Below are positions 1 to 8,451 of a stretch of DNA of 64,000 nucleotides, piece by piece. The stretch spans positions 1 to 64,000 of the forward strand of contig JANXDX010000003.1 in the NCBI GenBank assembly GCA_025058735.1, given 5' to 3'. This DNA is from Archaeoglobaceae archaeon (GTDB taxonomy: Archaea > Halobacteriota > Archaeoglobi > Archaeoglobales > Archaeoglobaceae). The position numbers and the translations under genes are program-made. The notes beneath the pieces were generated by a model. The model was not told the origin of the DNA. It was given only the letters and a program-made list of their open reading frames with translations, and made no database searches. How positions within the stretch are numbered: position 1 is the stretch's first letter; each line of letters begins with the position of its first letter.

Positions 1-1681
1 ACCTAAGATTGAAATAAAAAAGGGAGAAGCTGTTGAAATATCTACAGGAGCTGCAATGCCAAAGGGAGCAAATGCAGTAGTTATGTTAGAATACACAAGA
101 AGGTTTGACGAAAATTTAGAAGTTTTAAAAGCTGTAACTCCAGGAGAGAACGTTGTCTTTGCAGGTAGTGATCTGATGGCCGGTGAACTACTTGTCCGTG
201 AAGGAACTCTAATTACTCATAGAGAGATCGGATTGCTTGCTTCTTGTGGAATAAAAACTGTTAAAGTTTACAGAAGGCCAAGAGTTGCGATCATATCTAC
301 GGGAAATGAGCTATTACCTTTAGGTGAAGAGCTTGAACATGGAAAGATCTACGATGTGAACTCTACAGTCCTAGCTGCAGCAGTTGAAGAAAATGGAGGA
401 GAGGCTTTTATACTTGGAATAGCAAGGGATTGCGAGGAGGAAATATTTTCAAAGATAAAAGATGGATTGGAGAAGTGTGAAATAGTTTTAACAAGTGGAA
501 GTACATCTATAGGCTCTGGGGATTTGATCTACAAAGTCTTTGAAAGAGTTGGAAAATTACTAGTCCATGGAATAGCTGTAAAACCTGGAAAGCCTACTGC
601 AATAGCTTTTAGCAATGGAAAACCAATTTTTGGTCTTCCAGGATATCCAACTTCTTGCATAACTGTTTTTGAAGTTCTCGTCGCACCTTTGATAAGAAAA
701 CTCTCAGGTTTGAGAGAGAATAGAAGGACTATAAAAGCTAAAACAGCTTTTAAGATTTTCTCTGAAAAAGGAAGGAGAGAATTTTTACCAGTTCATCTGG
801 TAAGTAGCTTAGATCACTTTTACGCTTATCCAGTTCTAGGTCATTACAGCGGAGCAGTTTCAGCTTTTGCTTTTTCAGATGGATTTTTAGAGATAGATGA
901 GGATACTATTTCGATAGATGAAGGTGAAGAAGTTGAAGTCAAACTCTACAGTTCTCTAAATCCTGTGGATTTAGTTATAATTGGAAGCAACTGCATAGGA
1001 TTAGAAGTTTTGTTGTCGATCATGAGGAAGAATAGAGGATTTCTTGCTAAGGTTGTAAACGTTGGCTCAACTGCTGGAATATTGGCTGCAAAGAAAGGTG
1101 AAGCTGACATAGCAGGAGCCCATTTATTGGATGAGAACGGAGAGTACAACGTTGGAATAGCAAAGAAGTACGGTTTCAAAGGTTACTTGGTTAAGGGATA
1201 CATTAGAGAGCAGGGAATAGTTGTTGCAAAGGGAAATCCGAAGAGGATAAGTAGTTTTAAAGATCTTCTGAGGGAAGAAGTTGTTTTCATAAACAGAAAC
1301 AAGGGCTCTGGAACTAGATCTCTTATCGATATGAACTTTAGCAAGGTCGCTGAAAAACTCGGTTTAAGTTTTGAAGAAGTTGTGTCTAAGGTGAAAGGTT
1401 ACGAAGTTGAAGCTAGAACTCACACGTCTGTAGCTGTAGCAGTTGCTACTGGAAAAGCTGATGCAGGTGTTGCTTTGAAGAGTGCAGCGATCAAATACAA
1501 CTTAGACTTCATACCTTTGAGAAGTGAAGAATACGATTTTCTGATCCCAAAAAATAAAATGGAAAAAGAGATCGTTAAATTTTTCATAGAAACTCTTCGC
1601 AGCGATGAATTTGCTAGAGAACTTGAGAAGATAGAAGGTTTAAAAACTTACAAGAGAACTGGCGAAGTTTTAGAGATCTAG
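1..1681 (+). CDS. moeA: MoeA-type molybdopterin molybdenumtransferase fused to a C-terminal substrate-binding-protein-like domain (5' truncated by window)
   Basis: The frame is open from base 2, and the residues before the first ATG (base 56) already match the MoeA 'GEAVEISTGAAMPKGANAVV' region, so the gene begins outside the window. MoeA inserts molybdate into adenylylated molybdopterin to make molybdenum or tungsten cofactor in the cytoplasm. The visible middle domain has the MogA-like motif TSGSTSIGSGD and then FGLPGYPTSC, typical of MoeA. After about residue 310 of the visible part the protein continues with a periplasmic-binding-protein/LysR-effector-like domain (NKGSGTRSLID, then ATGKADAGVA), a known archaeal MoeA architecture. 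That domain could sense molybdate or tungstate, but this is inference. The stop at 1679-1681 is followed by an intergenic stretch. Confidence 0.92.
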   Translation, partial: PKIEIKKGEAVEISTGAAMPKGANAVVMLEYTRRFDENLEVLKAVTPGENVVFAGSDLMAGELLVREGTLITHREIGLLASCGIKTVKVYRRPRVAIISTGNELLPLGEELEHGKIYDVNSTVLAAAVEENGGEAFILGIARDCEEEIFSKIKDGLEKCEIVLTSGSTSIGSGDLIYKVFERVGKLLVHGIAVKPGKPTAIAFSNGKPIFGLPGYPTSCITVFEVLVAPLIRKLSGLRENRRTIKAKTAFKIFSEKGRREFLPVHLVSSLDHFYAYPVLGHYSGAVSAFAFSDGFLEIDEDTISIDEGEEVEVKLYSSLNPVDLVIIGSNCIGLEVLLSIMRKNRGFLAKVVNVGSTAGILAAKKGEADIAGAHLLDENGEYNVGIAKKYGFKGYLVKGYIREQGIVVAKGNPKRISSFKDLLREEVVFINRNKGSGTRSLIDMNFSKVAEKLGLSFEEVVSKVKGYEVEARTHTSVAVAVATGKADAGVALKSAAIKYNLDFIPLRSEEYDFLIPKNKMEKEIVKFFIETLRSDEFARELEKIEGLKTYKRTGEVLEI

Positions 1682-1998
1682 TGTTCAGCTGAAAGAATAG
1701 GACAGTAACGACTGCAATAATTATATAAAAATTTTTTCTATTAACAAACGTCTTGAAATTCTAGAAGTGTTTTACAACATTCAAGGCTAGCTTTTGTAGA
1801 TATTTAAATAGTACATTACCATTTGTAGACATCCTTGCTTTCAGTGCACTGCAGATTTATGCTTACTACTTCAAGCAACTTCTTTAAATTAGCTTTTCTG
1901 AACTCTGCGATTTGACGTCACTAACATCCTAGGCTCTCAATTTTCAATCTTTTCAAATTTTGAAACAAAATGGACATTCCGTATATTTTGCATAGCAA
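1682..1998. other. intergenic region between convergent moeA and tbp; possible coding remnant on minus strand
   Basis: There is no intact gene in these 317 bases. On the minus strand, just after the tbp stop, short pieces in different frames look protein-like. One contains TECPFCFK (a CxxC pair). Another is an open stretch ending at 1816-1818 that reads roughly QIAEFRKANLKKLLEVV. They could be remains of a small zinc-finger-like protein, but the pieces are too short to name. I see no clear terminator. Confidence 0.25.
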
Positions 1999-2550
1999 TC
2001 ACATCAAACCTAGAGTTTTCAGCTCATGCGCAATCTTTTCAACGGCTTTTTTTGCATCTTCAGGGTTTTTTCCTCCAGTAACTACCATTTTTCCTGAGCC
2101 AAATATTAGAACTACGACTTTTGGATTTGTAAGTCTATAAACTAGTCCAGGAAACTGTTCTGGTTCGTATTCTATGTTTTCCAATCCAAGCCCTACTGCT
2201 ATAGCATTTAAGTTCAAATCTACACCAAGATCTGCTGAAGCAACTATGTTCTGTACTCTGACGTCTGGTTCATCTATTACCTCTATACCGATCTCTTTCA
2301 ACATCTTTATTATCTCCTTTACAGCCATTCTAGCATCGTCTACACTCTTCGATCCTGTACAGACAACTTTTCCACTTCTGAATATTAAAGCTGCGGCTTT
2401 TGGCTCCTTTGTTCTTAAAACTAGTCCAGGAAATTGTTTTGGCTTGTACTCAGAATCTTTTATTTCTCTTGCTATTTTGTTCAGGTCGATGTTTTCACCT
2501 ATCTGTGTAGAAGCTACAACATTCTCTATCCTTATCTTGTAATTTTCCAT
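1999..2550 (-). CDS. tbp: TATA-box-binding protein (TBP)
   Basis: General archaeal transcription initiation factor that binds TATA boxes and recruits TFB and RNA polymerase. The protein shows the two imperfect direct repeats of the TBP saddle, each with the signature QFPGLV(L/Y)R followed by ALIFRSGK or VLIFGSGK and VCTG or VVTGGK. Length (183 aa) is normal for archaeal TBP. I chose ATG at 2550 over the in-frame TTG at 2556, because ENYKIRIENVVAS is the usual N-terminus and a TATA-like box lies about 24 bp upstream. The gene is convergent with moeA and has no operon partner here. Confidence 0.97.
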   Translation of the reverse strand: MENYKIRIENVVASTQIGENIDLNKIAREIKDSEYKPKQFPGLVLRTKEPKAAALIFRSGKVVCTGSKSVDDARMAVKEIIKMLKEIGIEVIDEPDVRVQNIVASADLGVDLNLNAIAVGLGLENIEYEPEQFPGLVYRLTNPKVVVLIFGSGKMVVTGGKNPEDAKKAVEKIAHELKTLGLM

Positions 2551-2566
2551 GTACAAAGTTTATATA

Positions 2567-2580
2567 CCTTTTATAAATTT
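2567..2580 (-). promoter_or_regulatory. TATA-like box of tbp
   Basis: On the minus strand this reads ATTTATAAAAGG, centred about 24 bp before the ATG at 2550. That spacing predicts a leaderless or nearly leaderless transcript. A second AT-rich box (TATATAAAC) lies closer to the start and would place initiation inside the gene, so it is less likely. Confidence 0.5.
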
Positions 2581-2830
2581 TTTCATATCAACTATAATAT
2601 TTTTAAATTTAATAAATCTAATTAATTTATTTCTTGATAGATTATTTTAACTGCAAAGCAGAAGGTCATGCAGTTATCTGAACGAATAGAAGTTACAGTA
2701 AAAAGGTAGAAAAGTATTTATCTGAAAACGAAAAATTTTAGTCGGTGAAATTTCATTACAAGTTTTAATTGCTCGATTTTCAAACCAAAAGTTTGTTTAA
2801 CTGTTTTCGCAAGTTATCTCACACAACAGT

Positions 2831-2840
2831 AATATATAAT
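2831..2840 (+). promoter_or_regulatory. TATA-like box upstream of the decayed surface-protein gene
   Basis: The bases AATATATAAT lie 11 bp before an ATG at 2851, which opens a frame that breaks at once. A second possible box follows at 2862-2869. This may be the surviving promoter of the pseudogene. Nothing shows that it is still used. Confidence 0.35.
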
Positions 2841-2850
2841 GAAGAGTTAG

Positions 2851-4285
2851 ATGGTAAGTTGAATATATAGATCAGTTGAAGTGTTGTTAACAGTTTTAGC
2901 ATTCTTAGCTATAGTTGGTTCAGTTAGTGCTCAGAATACAGTTACGAGTTGCATGGAAATAAACACCAAAGGAGAATAAGGAGTAACAGCTCAAGTTCAG
3001 ACAGTTGTAGTCAAAAATCCGATCAATGAAAAACCCAATCTTAGCTCTTTGAAGCTATATAGCTGGCAATATATACAAGCTAGTAGATGAGATAAGTTTT
3101 GACGAAGATCCAAGGTAAATGTCACGATGCAGATCTATACTGAAAATAGGACTGTTCTTTGGATCTTTAGAACACTGAACGCAACAACTGGAGAAGAAAT
3201 AAACTCTTCACACATAGATAACTGGGTAGAATTCTTTCCACCGGACAACGAATCCCTAGGACTTGCAGAAAAAGGAGAAGGATTGATCAAACAGAATAAA
3301 GCTTTCAAATACCACAGATTGTACGAATGTGATGAACAATGCAACCATTTACTTCGATGATCTTTGAATACATCAGCTTGGTTCAACGTCATAGATGCGA
3401 GCAACCTAAGCAGTAGCACCGAAATCTGAAACTACTGAGAAGAACTTCCACAGTCTCTTGGCATGGCAATGATAACAGTTCTAGTTGGAACTTACACGAT
3501 CTTGTTCAGATAGTCTGTTTGTCGTATAGCTTTCACAAGTTATAAGCAACTCAGCTACTTTTGAAGAAACTCGGAAGTTTTGCTTCTACAGCATCGCTTG
3601 CGACAAAGTAGGCAATTTTGAAATCTTTAGTGCGAACAAAATTAAATGCATCAATGTAAAAGAGGCTACACCTACAACTAATACTCCAACGTCAACACAT
3701 ACATCAACTCAACTCAGCCTTGTCTAGGAGGTGAAGGAGTAGTTTCGGGGCTTATGTATAAGTCCAATCTAGATTTTGAAAGCAAACGAAGAAAATGAAA
3801 TAAGAACGCCGTCAAAGACTGTAGACGATACAAAAACAATTTCGATAACTGTAGTTTCAACAGAGGATCTAAAATCAAAGTAGATAAAAAGTTGAAATAT
3901 TTATTGCCAGAAGTTTCAAGGCCCACTGCTATTCCGATATAATTGAACCAATTTTGAGTAAAAAGCAGATGTTAGAGGAAAGAAAAGTTCAGGATTGAAA
4001 TAGACGTGATTAGAGAAAAGGAGTTCGATCCAAACGTTGTCATCTTGCTTTTACTGAAATGGGATGGAAAAAGATGGATAGATTTATCGGCAAAATTGTT
4101 GAAAGCGATAGTTCAACTACTACGAAGCCAGTACTGAATGTTATTTCGTTGTAGCTCTCAAAACAGAAGTTAAGTTGACACCTACACCAACTCTTGTACA
4201 AACACCGATAAAGACTTCTGTTGAGAGTCCAATCATTCCTGGCTTTGAGATCTTCTTTCACAACTTTCAATCGCTTACCTGCTGA
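2851..4285 (+). pseudogene. decayed cell-surface protein gene with signal peptide, Thr/Pro linkers and PGF-CTERM-like end
   Basis: No frame is open throughout, but pieces in shifting frames make one coherent exported protein. From 2881 a hydrophobic segment ending in SVSAQ resembles a signal peptide and is interrupted by a stop at 2977. Frames around 3070-3400 give polar surface-protein text such as VNVTMQIYTENRTV and NATTGEEINSS, with NxS/T glycosylation sequons. At 3662-3715 there is a Thr/Pro linker. From about 4060 WDGKRWIDL, then GKIVESDS, then (frame of 4118) YYEASTECYFVVALK resemble the PGF-pre-PGF region. They are followed by a second Thr/Pro linker and PGFE at 4238-4249. In intact PGF-CTERM proteins the PGF motif precedes a hydrophobic helix and basic tail cleaved by archaeosortase A; here that helix is ruined. 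Flanking genes are intact, so sequencing error alone is unlikely. No transposase is visible. Confidence 0.7.
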
Positions 4286-4336
4286 GGAGAAGAACTTAAT
4301 TCTTTTTTAATTTTTAGCTTAACCTTATCTGAAAAG

Positions 4337-4417
4337 CGCCGGGGGTGGGATTCGAACCCACGCGGGCAAAGCCCAACGGCTTAGCAGGCCGTCGCCTTAC
4401 CACTCGGCAACCCCGGC
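4337..4417 (-). tRNA. tRNA-Ser (GCU anticodon)
   Basis: On the minus strand the 7-bp acceptor stem GCCGGGG pairs with CCCCGGC and the discriminator is G. The D-arm is TTGCCGAGTGGTAAGGC, the anticodon arm carries CTGCTAAG (anticodon GCU, serine AGC/AGU codons), the variable arm is GGGCTTTGCCC, and the T-arm contains GGTTCGAATCCC. The long variable arm is diagnostic of tRNA-Ser. CCA is not encoded and no intron is seen. The stems are almost entirely G/C although the region is AT-rich, as expected for a thermophile. Confidence 0.97.
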
Positions 4418-4465
4418 TCAAGTGATTTATAAAGTCCGTTCTTAAAAACTTTTCCTTAAAAGATC

Positions 4466-4846
4466 TTAAGTTTGACTTGGTTTGATCAGGAGCAAGTTTA
4501 TTGGCTTCTTAATTTTTTCTTCAATAGTCTTTCTTATTTTTTCAATTTCATCTCTATTCAGTTCTCTGTTTGAACATATGTAGAGAGATGAAGCGATCAT
4601 TTCATAAAAAGATTTGTAAGCTATTATTCTACTGCTACTCTTTTTCCTCGATCCAGAACGAGTTTTTATTGTTATGGTCTTTTTTTGCGTAACTTGAAAC
4701 TCTACAGCTTCAACATCACTTAACTCAACATCTTTCAAAGCTAGTACAGTTTTCACTATCTCTGCATCACCTTGAATTCCTTCGATCGTGTAGATGTAGT
4801 TGTATTCTTCCATCCACCTCTTTTCCGTTTCAACTCTGATCTGCAT
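4466..4846 (-). CDS. hypothetical protein, 126 aa
   Basis: I do not recognise this family. The protein has no membrane segment, no signal peptide and no cysteine cluster (one Cys in LYICSNREL). It looks like a small alpha/beta protein: an acidic N-terminal half with alternating hydrophobic residues (VEAVEFQVTQKKTITIKT), a basic Ser/Arg/Lys stretch (SGSRKKSSSR) near residues 65-73, then a charged helix (RDEIEKIRKTIEEKIKK). It starts with ATG at 4846 and lies between tRNA-Ser and a divergent radical SAM gene, 53 bp apart. The basic patch could bind nucleic acid, but that is only a guess. Codon use resembles its neighbours, so I take it as real. Confidence 0.7.
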   Translation of the reverse strand: MQIRVETEKRWMEEYNYIYTIEGIQGDAEIVKTVLALKDVELSDVEAVEFQVTQKKTITIKTRSGSRKKSSSRIIAYKSFYEMIASSLYICSNRELNRDEIEKIRKTIEEKIKKPINLLLIKPSQT

Positions 4847-4899
4847 AGAAATAAATTGTTTGTTAGATTAAAACTTTTTTACTCAAAAAAACTTTTTCC

Positions 4900-5907
4900 A
4901 TGCTCTACATTCTAATTTTAACACCAGAGTGCAACGGCAGTTGCATTTACTGCGGAGGATTTGAAGAGGGTTTAATGCCTAAAGAGCTGAAGTTCACGAT
5001 AGAAGATCTAAAAAATTTTTTATCTAACGATGATAAACCTTCGATAGCATTTTACGGTGGAGAGCCCTTGCTGAAACTTGACGTGATGATAGATATCATA
5101 GACAAAGTTTACGCTGAACATTACATTCTGCAAACGAACGGTCTCTTGCTGCATAGATTGCCAAAAGATTATGTTAGAGAGTTTTCTACTATTTTAATTT
5201 CATTCGACGGAAGAAGAGAAGTTCACAACTACTACAGAGGGAATTACGACAAAGTTCTAAAAAATGTCAAGGAGATTGGTAAGTTTTTCGATGGAGAGTT
5301 AATAGCTAGAATGGTTGCAAGCAGAAGAACAGATATATATGAAGATGTTAGGCACGTAATTTCTTTGAACTGTTTTACTCACGTTCACTGGCAGATAGAT
5401 GCTGTATGGTGTAGTAGAGATGGTTTCGATGTTTGGGTTGAAAAGTACAACAGAGATGTTTTGAGGTTGTTCAATTTTTGGATAGATGAAATTGGAAAAG
5501 GAAGGATCTACAACATAGTACCGTTCATTGGTATAGCTACAGCTTTCAAAAAACCCTTCACTTATCCACCTTGTTCTTCTGGTTTTGAATCTTTTGCAAT
5601 AACAACGGATGGAAAAGTTTTGGCATGTCCGATCTGTCCAGATCTAGAATGGAATGTTCTAGGAGATTTATGGAAGGGATTTAGAGTTGGTGTTGAAATA
5701 CTTGATCCCTGTCCAAGATGTGAATTTTTCAGCTTTTGTGGAGGAAGATGTTTGTTTTTCAATAGGGAAAGACTTTGGGGTGAAGACGGATTTGAAAAAG
5801 TCTGTTATACAGTAAAAAATTTGGTGAAAGCTTTAAAAAGTAAGATCAACGAGATACCAGATGTTACATATCCAAAGTTTTTAAACACGACGGAGATTAT
5901 TCCATAG
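4900..5907 (+). CDS. radical SAM protein with SPASM-like C-terminal cysteines (AF1420-like putative peptide-modifying enzyme)
   Basis: The N-terminus carries the radical SAM [4Fe-4S] motif CNGSCIYC (CxxxCxxC) at about residues 10-17, then FYGGEPLL, the glycine-rich SAM-binding segment typical of the family. After residue 220 there are many more cysteines (PPCSSG, LACPICPD, CPRCEFFSFCGGRC and a final C), a SPASM/twitch-like arrangement that would hold auxiliary Fe-S clusters. Enzymes with this layout often modify peptides or proteins. The overall form fits the archaeal AF1420-type family, named from memory. The stop is 1 bp before the start of a DUF5611-like gene, so the two are probably cotranscribed. 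Substrate unknown. A TATA-like AGATTAAAAC lies about 26 bp upstream of the ATG. Confidence 0.82.
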   Translation: MLYILILTPECNGSCIYCGGFEEGLMPKELKFTIEDLKNFLSNDDKPSIAFYGGEPLLKLDVMIDIIDKVYAEHYILQTNGLLLHRLPKDYVREFSTILISFDGRREVHNYYRGNYDKVLKNVKEIGKFFDGELIARMVASRRTDIYEDVRHVISLNCFTHVHWQIDAVWCSRDGFDVWVEKYNRDVLRLFNFWIDEIGKGRIYNIVPFIGIATAFKKPFTYPPCSSGFESFAITTDGKVLACPICPDLEWNVLGDLWKGFRVGVEILDPCPRCEFFSFCGGRCLFFNRERLWGEDGFEKVCYTVKNLVKALKSKINEIPDVTYPKFLNTTEIIP

Positions 5908-5908
5908 C

Positions 5909-6208
5909 ATGAGAGAATATAAACTTAAAAAAGCAGCCACAAAAGAGGAACTTGAAGAGGTTTTGAAAAAATACTTTGGAAGCTTCGAATTCGACGGTGA
6001 ATACTATGTAGTCAAAAATTTTGGTGCTATTGAAGAGCTTAGAATGAAAGTTGAAAAAAGAAAGCTTTTTGTAGAATCAAGGACGAAGATAGTTGACAAT
6101 GAGAGTTCGATCAAAACTTTAAAAACTTACAACAATTTCTTGGAAGAATTTACCGGTTACAGTGCAAAGGAGAGGATGAAGATGCTTATGAGAGAAGTTG
6201 ACGTGTGA
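5909..6208 (+). CDS. small DUF5611-like protein
   Basis: A 99-residue soluble protein beginning REYKLKKAATKEEL, with an FDGEYYVV segment and a C-terminal half ending YNNFLEEFTGYSAKERMK. The pattern of an REYK start and an FLEE-TGY-AKER end matches the archaeal DUF5611 family as I remember it. It has no cysteines, membrane segment or known catalytic motif. It starts one base after the radical SAM stop, so it is likely translated with it and may be its partner or chaperone; this is inference from position only. A 45-bp gap with a TATA-like stretch separates it from ftsZ. Confidence 0.7.
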   Translation: MREYKLKKAATKEELEEVLKKYFGSFEFDGEYYVVKNFGAIEELRMKVEKRKLFVESRTKIVDNESSIKTLKTYNNFLEEFTGYSAKERMKMLMREVDV

Positions 6209-6253
6209 ACAAAATTTAAATATTTTACATAATTAAAACTTGAGGGGATTTGT

Positions 6254-7354
6254 ATGAAATCCATAATTGAAGAAGCTTTGGCTAGAGCTGAAAAAGAGAA
6301 GAAGGAAAAATTTGAAAGCAAACCAGCTGAAGGGGTTGAAGAAGATATTCTACAAATTCTTCGTGAATTGAAAACTGTAATCAAAGTAATAGGAGTTGGA
6401 GGAAGTGGTTGCAACACTGTTACGAGAATATACGAGGAGGGAATAGAGGGTGCTGAACTAATAGCTATAAATACAGATGCTCAACACCTACTCCACACAA
6501 AAGCTCACAAAAGAATTCTGATTGGAAAAAGAAGGACGAGAGGATTGGGAGCTGGAAGTTTACCTCAAGTCGGTGAAGAGGCTGCTAGAGAGAGTGAGGA
6601 AGATATAAAGAAAGCTGTAGAAGGAACAGATATGGTTTTTGTTACTTGTGGCCTAGGTGGGGGGACAGGAACTGGAGCTGCACCTATCGTTGCTGAAGCT
6701 GCTCAGGAAGCTGGAGCTTTAACAATTGCAGTAGTAACTTTTCCATTTACATCTGAAGGTGCTGTTAGGAGAAGCAATGCAGAAGCTGGTTTGGAGAGGC
6801 TTAGAGAAGTTTCAGACACTGTTATAGTTATTCCGAACGACAAGTTACTTGAAGTAGTTCCAAACTATCCTATACAGATAGCTTTCAAAGTCGCCGATGA
6901 GATACTTATGAGAGCTGTGAAAGGTATCACTGAACTCATAACAAAGCCAGGGCTTGTGAACTTGGACTTTGCAGATGTGAGGACGATAATGGAGAAAGGA
7001 GGAGTTGCAATGATAGGTTTGGGAGAAGCAAGTGGAGAAGATAAAGCAGCTGAAAGTGTCAGAAAAGCGTTAAAGAGTCCTTTGTTAGATGTCGATATCT
7101 CGGGAGCAAAAGCAGCTTTAGTAAACGTAACAGGCGGGCCAGACATGACAATTGAGGAGGCAGAGGGAGTTTTGGAAGAGATATACAGCAAGCTAGATCC
7201 TGATGCTAGAATAATCTGGGGCGCTATGATAGATCCTGAGCTTGAGAATACGATGAGAACCCTCATAATAGTAACTGGAGTTAAAAGTCCTCAGATACTT
7301 GGAAAGAAAGGCTATCCGACTACGAGAAAGTATGGAATAGATTTTGTCAGGTAG
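6254..7354 (+). CDS. ftsZ: cell division GTPase FtsZ
   Basis: Tubulin-family GTPase that assembles the division ring at midcell. The tubulin signature [12 protein letters not shown] is at residues 134-145, preceded by the N-terminal [11 protein letters not shown] loop near 46-56 and followed by [17 protein letters not shown]. Length (366 aa) is usual for archaeal FtsZ1-type proteins, with a charged N-terminal extension of about 40 residues. GAGGGGATTTGT upstream of ATG 6254 gives a ribosome site. The gene heads the conserved archaeal run ftsZ-secE-spt5-rpl11, and the next start codon lies one base after its stop, so division and secretion/transcription genes are cotranscribed. Confidence 0.97.
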   Translation: MKSIIEEALARAEKEKKEKFESKPAEGVEEDILQILRELKTVIKVIGVGGSGCNTVTRIYEEGIEGAELIAINTDAQHLLHTKAHKRILIGKRRTRGLGAGSLPQVGEEAARESEEDIKKAVEGTDMVFVTCGLGGGTGTGAAPIVAEAAQEAGALTIAVVTFPFTSEGAVRRSNAEAGLERLREVSDTVIVIPNDKLLEVVPNYPIQIAFKVADEILMRAVKGITELITKPGLVNLDFADVRTIMEKGGVAMIGLGEASGEDKAAESVRKALKSPLLDVDISGAKAALVNVTGGPDMTIEEAEGVLEEIYSKLDPDARIIWGAMIDPELENTMRTLIIVTGVKSPQILGKKGYPTTRKYGIDFVR

Positions 7355-7355
7355 T

Positions 7356-7532
7356 ATGCAGATCAGGGAAGTTCTGAAGGAATACTACAACGTACTTAAG
7401 ATGGCGAGGAAGCCAGACTGGGAAGAGTTCAACTTAATAGCCAGAGTTGCAGTAGTTATAATGCTCATAGTTGGACTCGTAGGTTTTATAATTTACCTTT
7501 TACTAGAAATTCTTCCAGGTGTCTTCAAATGA
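7356..7532 (+). CDS. secE: preprotein translocase subunit SecE (Sss1 homologue)
   Basis: A 58-residue, single-span membrane protein: a cytoplasmic amphipathic N-terminus (REVLKEYYNVLKMARKP-W-EF) followed by one hydrophobic helix (ARVAVVIMLIVGLVGFIIYLLL). This is the form of archaeal SecE/Sec61-gamma, which clamps the SecY channel. I chose ATG 7356, one base after the ftsZ stop, instead of the TTG at 7344 that lies inside ftsZ. Its stop overlaps the spt5 start by 4 bp (ATGA), so translation is probably coupled. Confidence 0.95.
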   Translation: MQIREVLKEYYNVLKMARKPDWEEFNLIARVAVVIMLIVGLVGFIIYLLLEILPGVFK

Positions 7533-7972
7533 GCAAGTTCTATGCTGTAAAAACTACAGCGAATCAGGAAAGGATCGTAGCGAATTTGCTTGAAATGTAT
7601 GCGAGGAAAAATAGAACAAACGTTTACTCGATACTTGAGCCTAAAGAGCTGAAAGGTTACGTGATCGTTGAAGCTGAAAGCTACGAAGATGTTGTAAAAA
7701 CTGTCAAGGGCTTGTCTAAAGTTAAAGGTGTTGTTAAGAGGGAGATATCTACAAAAGAAATAGACCACTTCCTAGCACCGAAGAAGATTGTTGAGAAGAT
7801 AAAGGAAGGAGATATGGTTGAAATTGTATATGGCCCATTCAAGGGGGAGAGTGCTATAGTTAGGAAGGTTGATGAAGTTAAGAACGAAATAACGATCGAG
7901 TTGATAAACGCAGTCGTTCCAATACCTGTAACTGTAAAAGCTGATCACGCTAGAAAAGTTGAAAGGAGGTGA
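7529..7972 (+). CDS. spt5: transcription elongation factor Spt5 (NusG homologue)
   Basis: NGN domain over about residues 1-85 (FYAVKTTANQERIVANLL, ending in VKGVVKRE) and a KOW motif over about 90-140 (IKEGDMVEIVYGPFKGESAIV). Archaeal Spt5 pairs with Spt4, binds the RNA polymerase clamp and raises processivity. Length (147 aa) is standard. It overlaps secE by 4 bp and its stop is 4 bp before the L11 start. An AAAGGAGGTGATT just upstream of rpl11 is a perfect ribosome site and overlaps the end of this gene. Confidence 0.97.
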   Translation: MSKFYAVKTTANQERIVANLLEMYARKNRTNVYSILEPKELKGYVIVEAESYEDVVKTVKGLSKVKGVVKREISTKEIDHFLAPKKIVEKIKEGDMVEIVYGPFKGESAIVRKVDEVKNEITIELINAVVPIPVTVKADHARKVERR

Positions 7973-7976
7973 TTAA

Positions 7977-8450
7977 ATGCCAAGGGAAGTAACTGTTCTT
8001 GTTCCTGGAGGGAAAGCTACTCCTGGGCCACCTTTAGGTCCTGCCATAGGTCCACTTGGCTTAAATGTTAAGCAGGTAGTAGATAAGATAAACGCTTTGA
8101 CGAAAGAATGGGAGGGGCTGAACGTTCCAGTTAAAATTGTTGTGCACGATGACAAAAGTTTTGAAATAAAAGTCGGAGTTCCTCCTGTTTCAGCATTGAT
8201 AAAGAGGGAGTTGAAAATTGAAAAGGGTTCAAGCAATCCAAACAAAGATTTTGTCGGAAACTTAACACTTGAACAACTTTTAAAGATTGCAAGAATGAAG
8301 AAAGAGCAATCGATCTCTTACAACTTGCTCGGAACTGTTAAAGAAGTTGTTGGAGTTTGCATATCGATGGGAGTAAAGATAGATGGAAAAAATCCAAGGG
8401 ATTTTTTGAAAGATCTGGAAGAGGGAAAAATAAAAATACCAGATAAATGA
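7977..8450 (+). CDS. rpl11: large ribosomal subunit protein L11 (uL11)
   Basis: Core protein of the ribosomal GTPase-associated centre. The N-terminal domain has the proline-rich [19 protein letters not shown] segment, followed by [25 protein letters not shown]. The C-terminal rRNA-binding half has [12 protein letters not shown] and the conserved [15 protein letters not shown]. Length (157 aa) is normal for archaea. In many archaea L1 and P0 follow; here the run stops and a convergent gene begins 1 bp after the stop. I recall the same break after L11 in Archaeoglobus fulgidus. Confidence 0.97.
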   Translation: MPREVTVLVPGGKATPGPPLGPAIGPLGLNVKQVVDKINALTKEWEGLNVPVKIVVHDDKSFEIKVGVPPVSALIKRELKIEKGSSNPNKDFVGNLTLEQLLKIARMKKEQSISYNLLGTVKEVVGVCISMGVKIDGKNPRDFLKDLEEGKIKIPDK

Positions 8451-8451
8451 A

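Noticed and set aside
2174-2542. Plus-strand open frame opposite tbp
   Set aside because: Exact antisense of a highly conserved gene; no family likeness.
3127-3360. Open 77-codon frame inside the decayed region as a separate gene
   Set aside because: Its text continues the upstream frame of the surface protein through a frameshift, so it is a piece of the pseudogene.
4286-4336. Terminator after the pseudogene
   Set aside because: The T-rich stretch has no stem and the upstream gene is not functional, so it cannot be supported.
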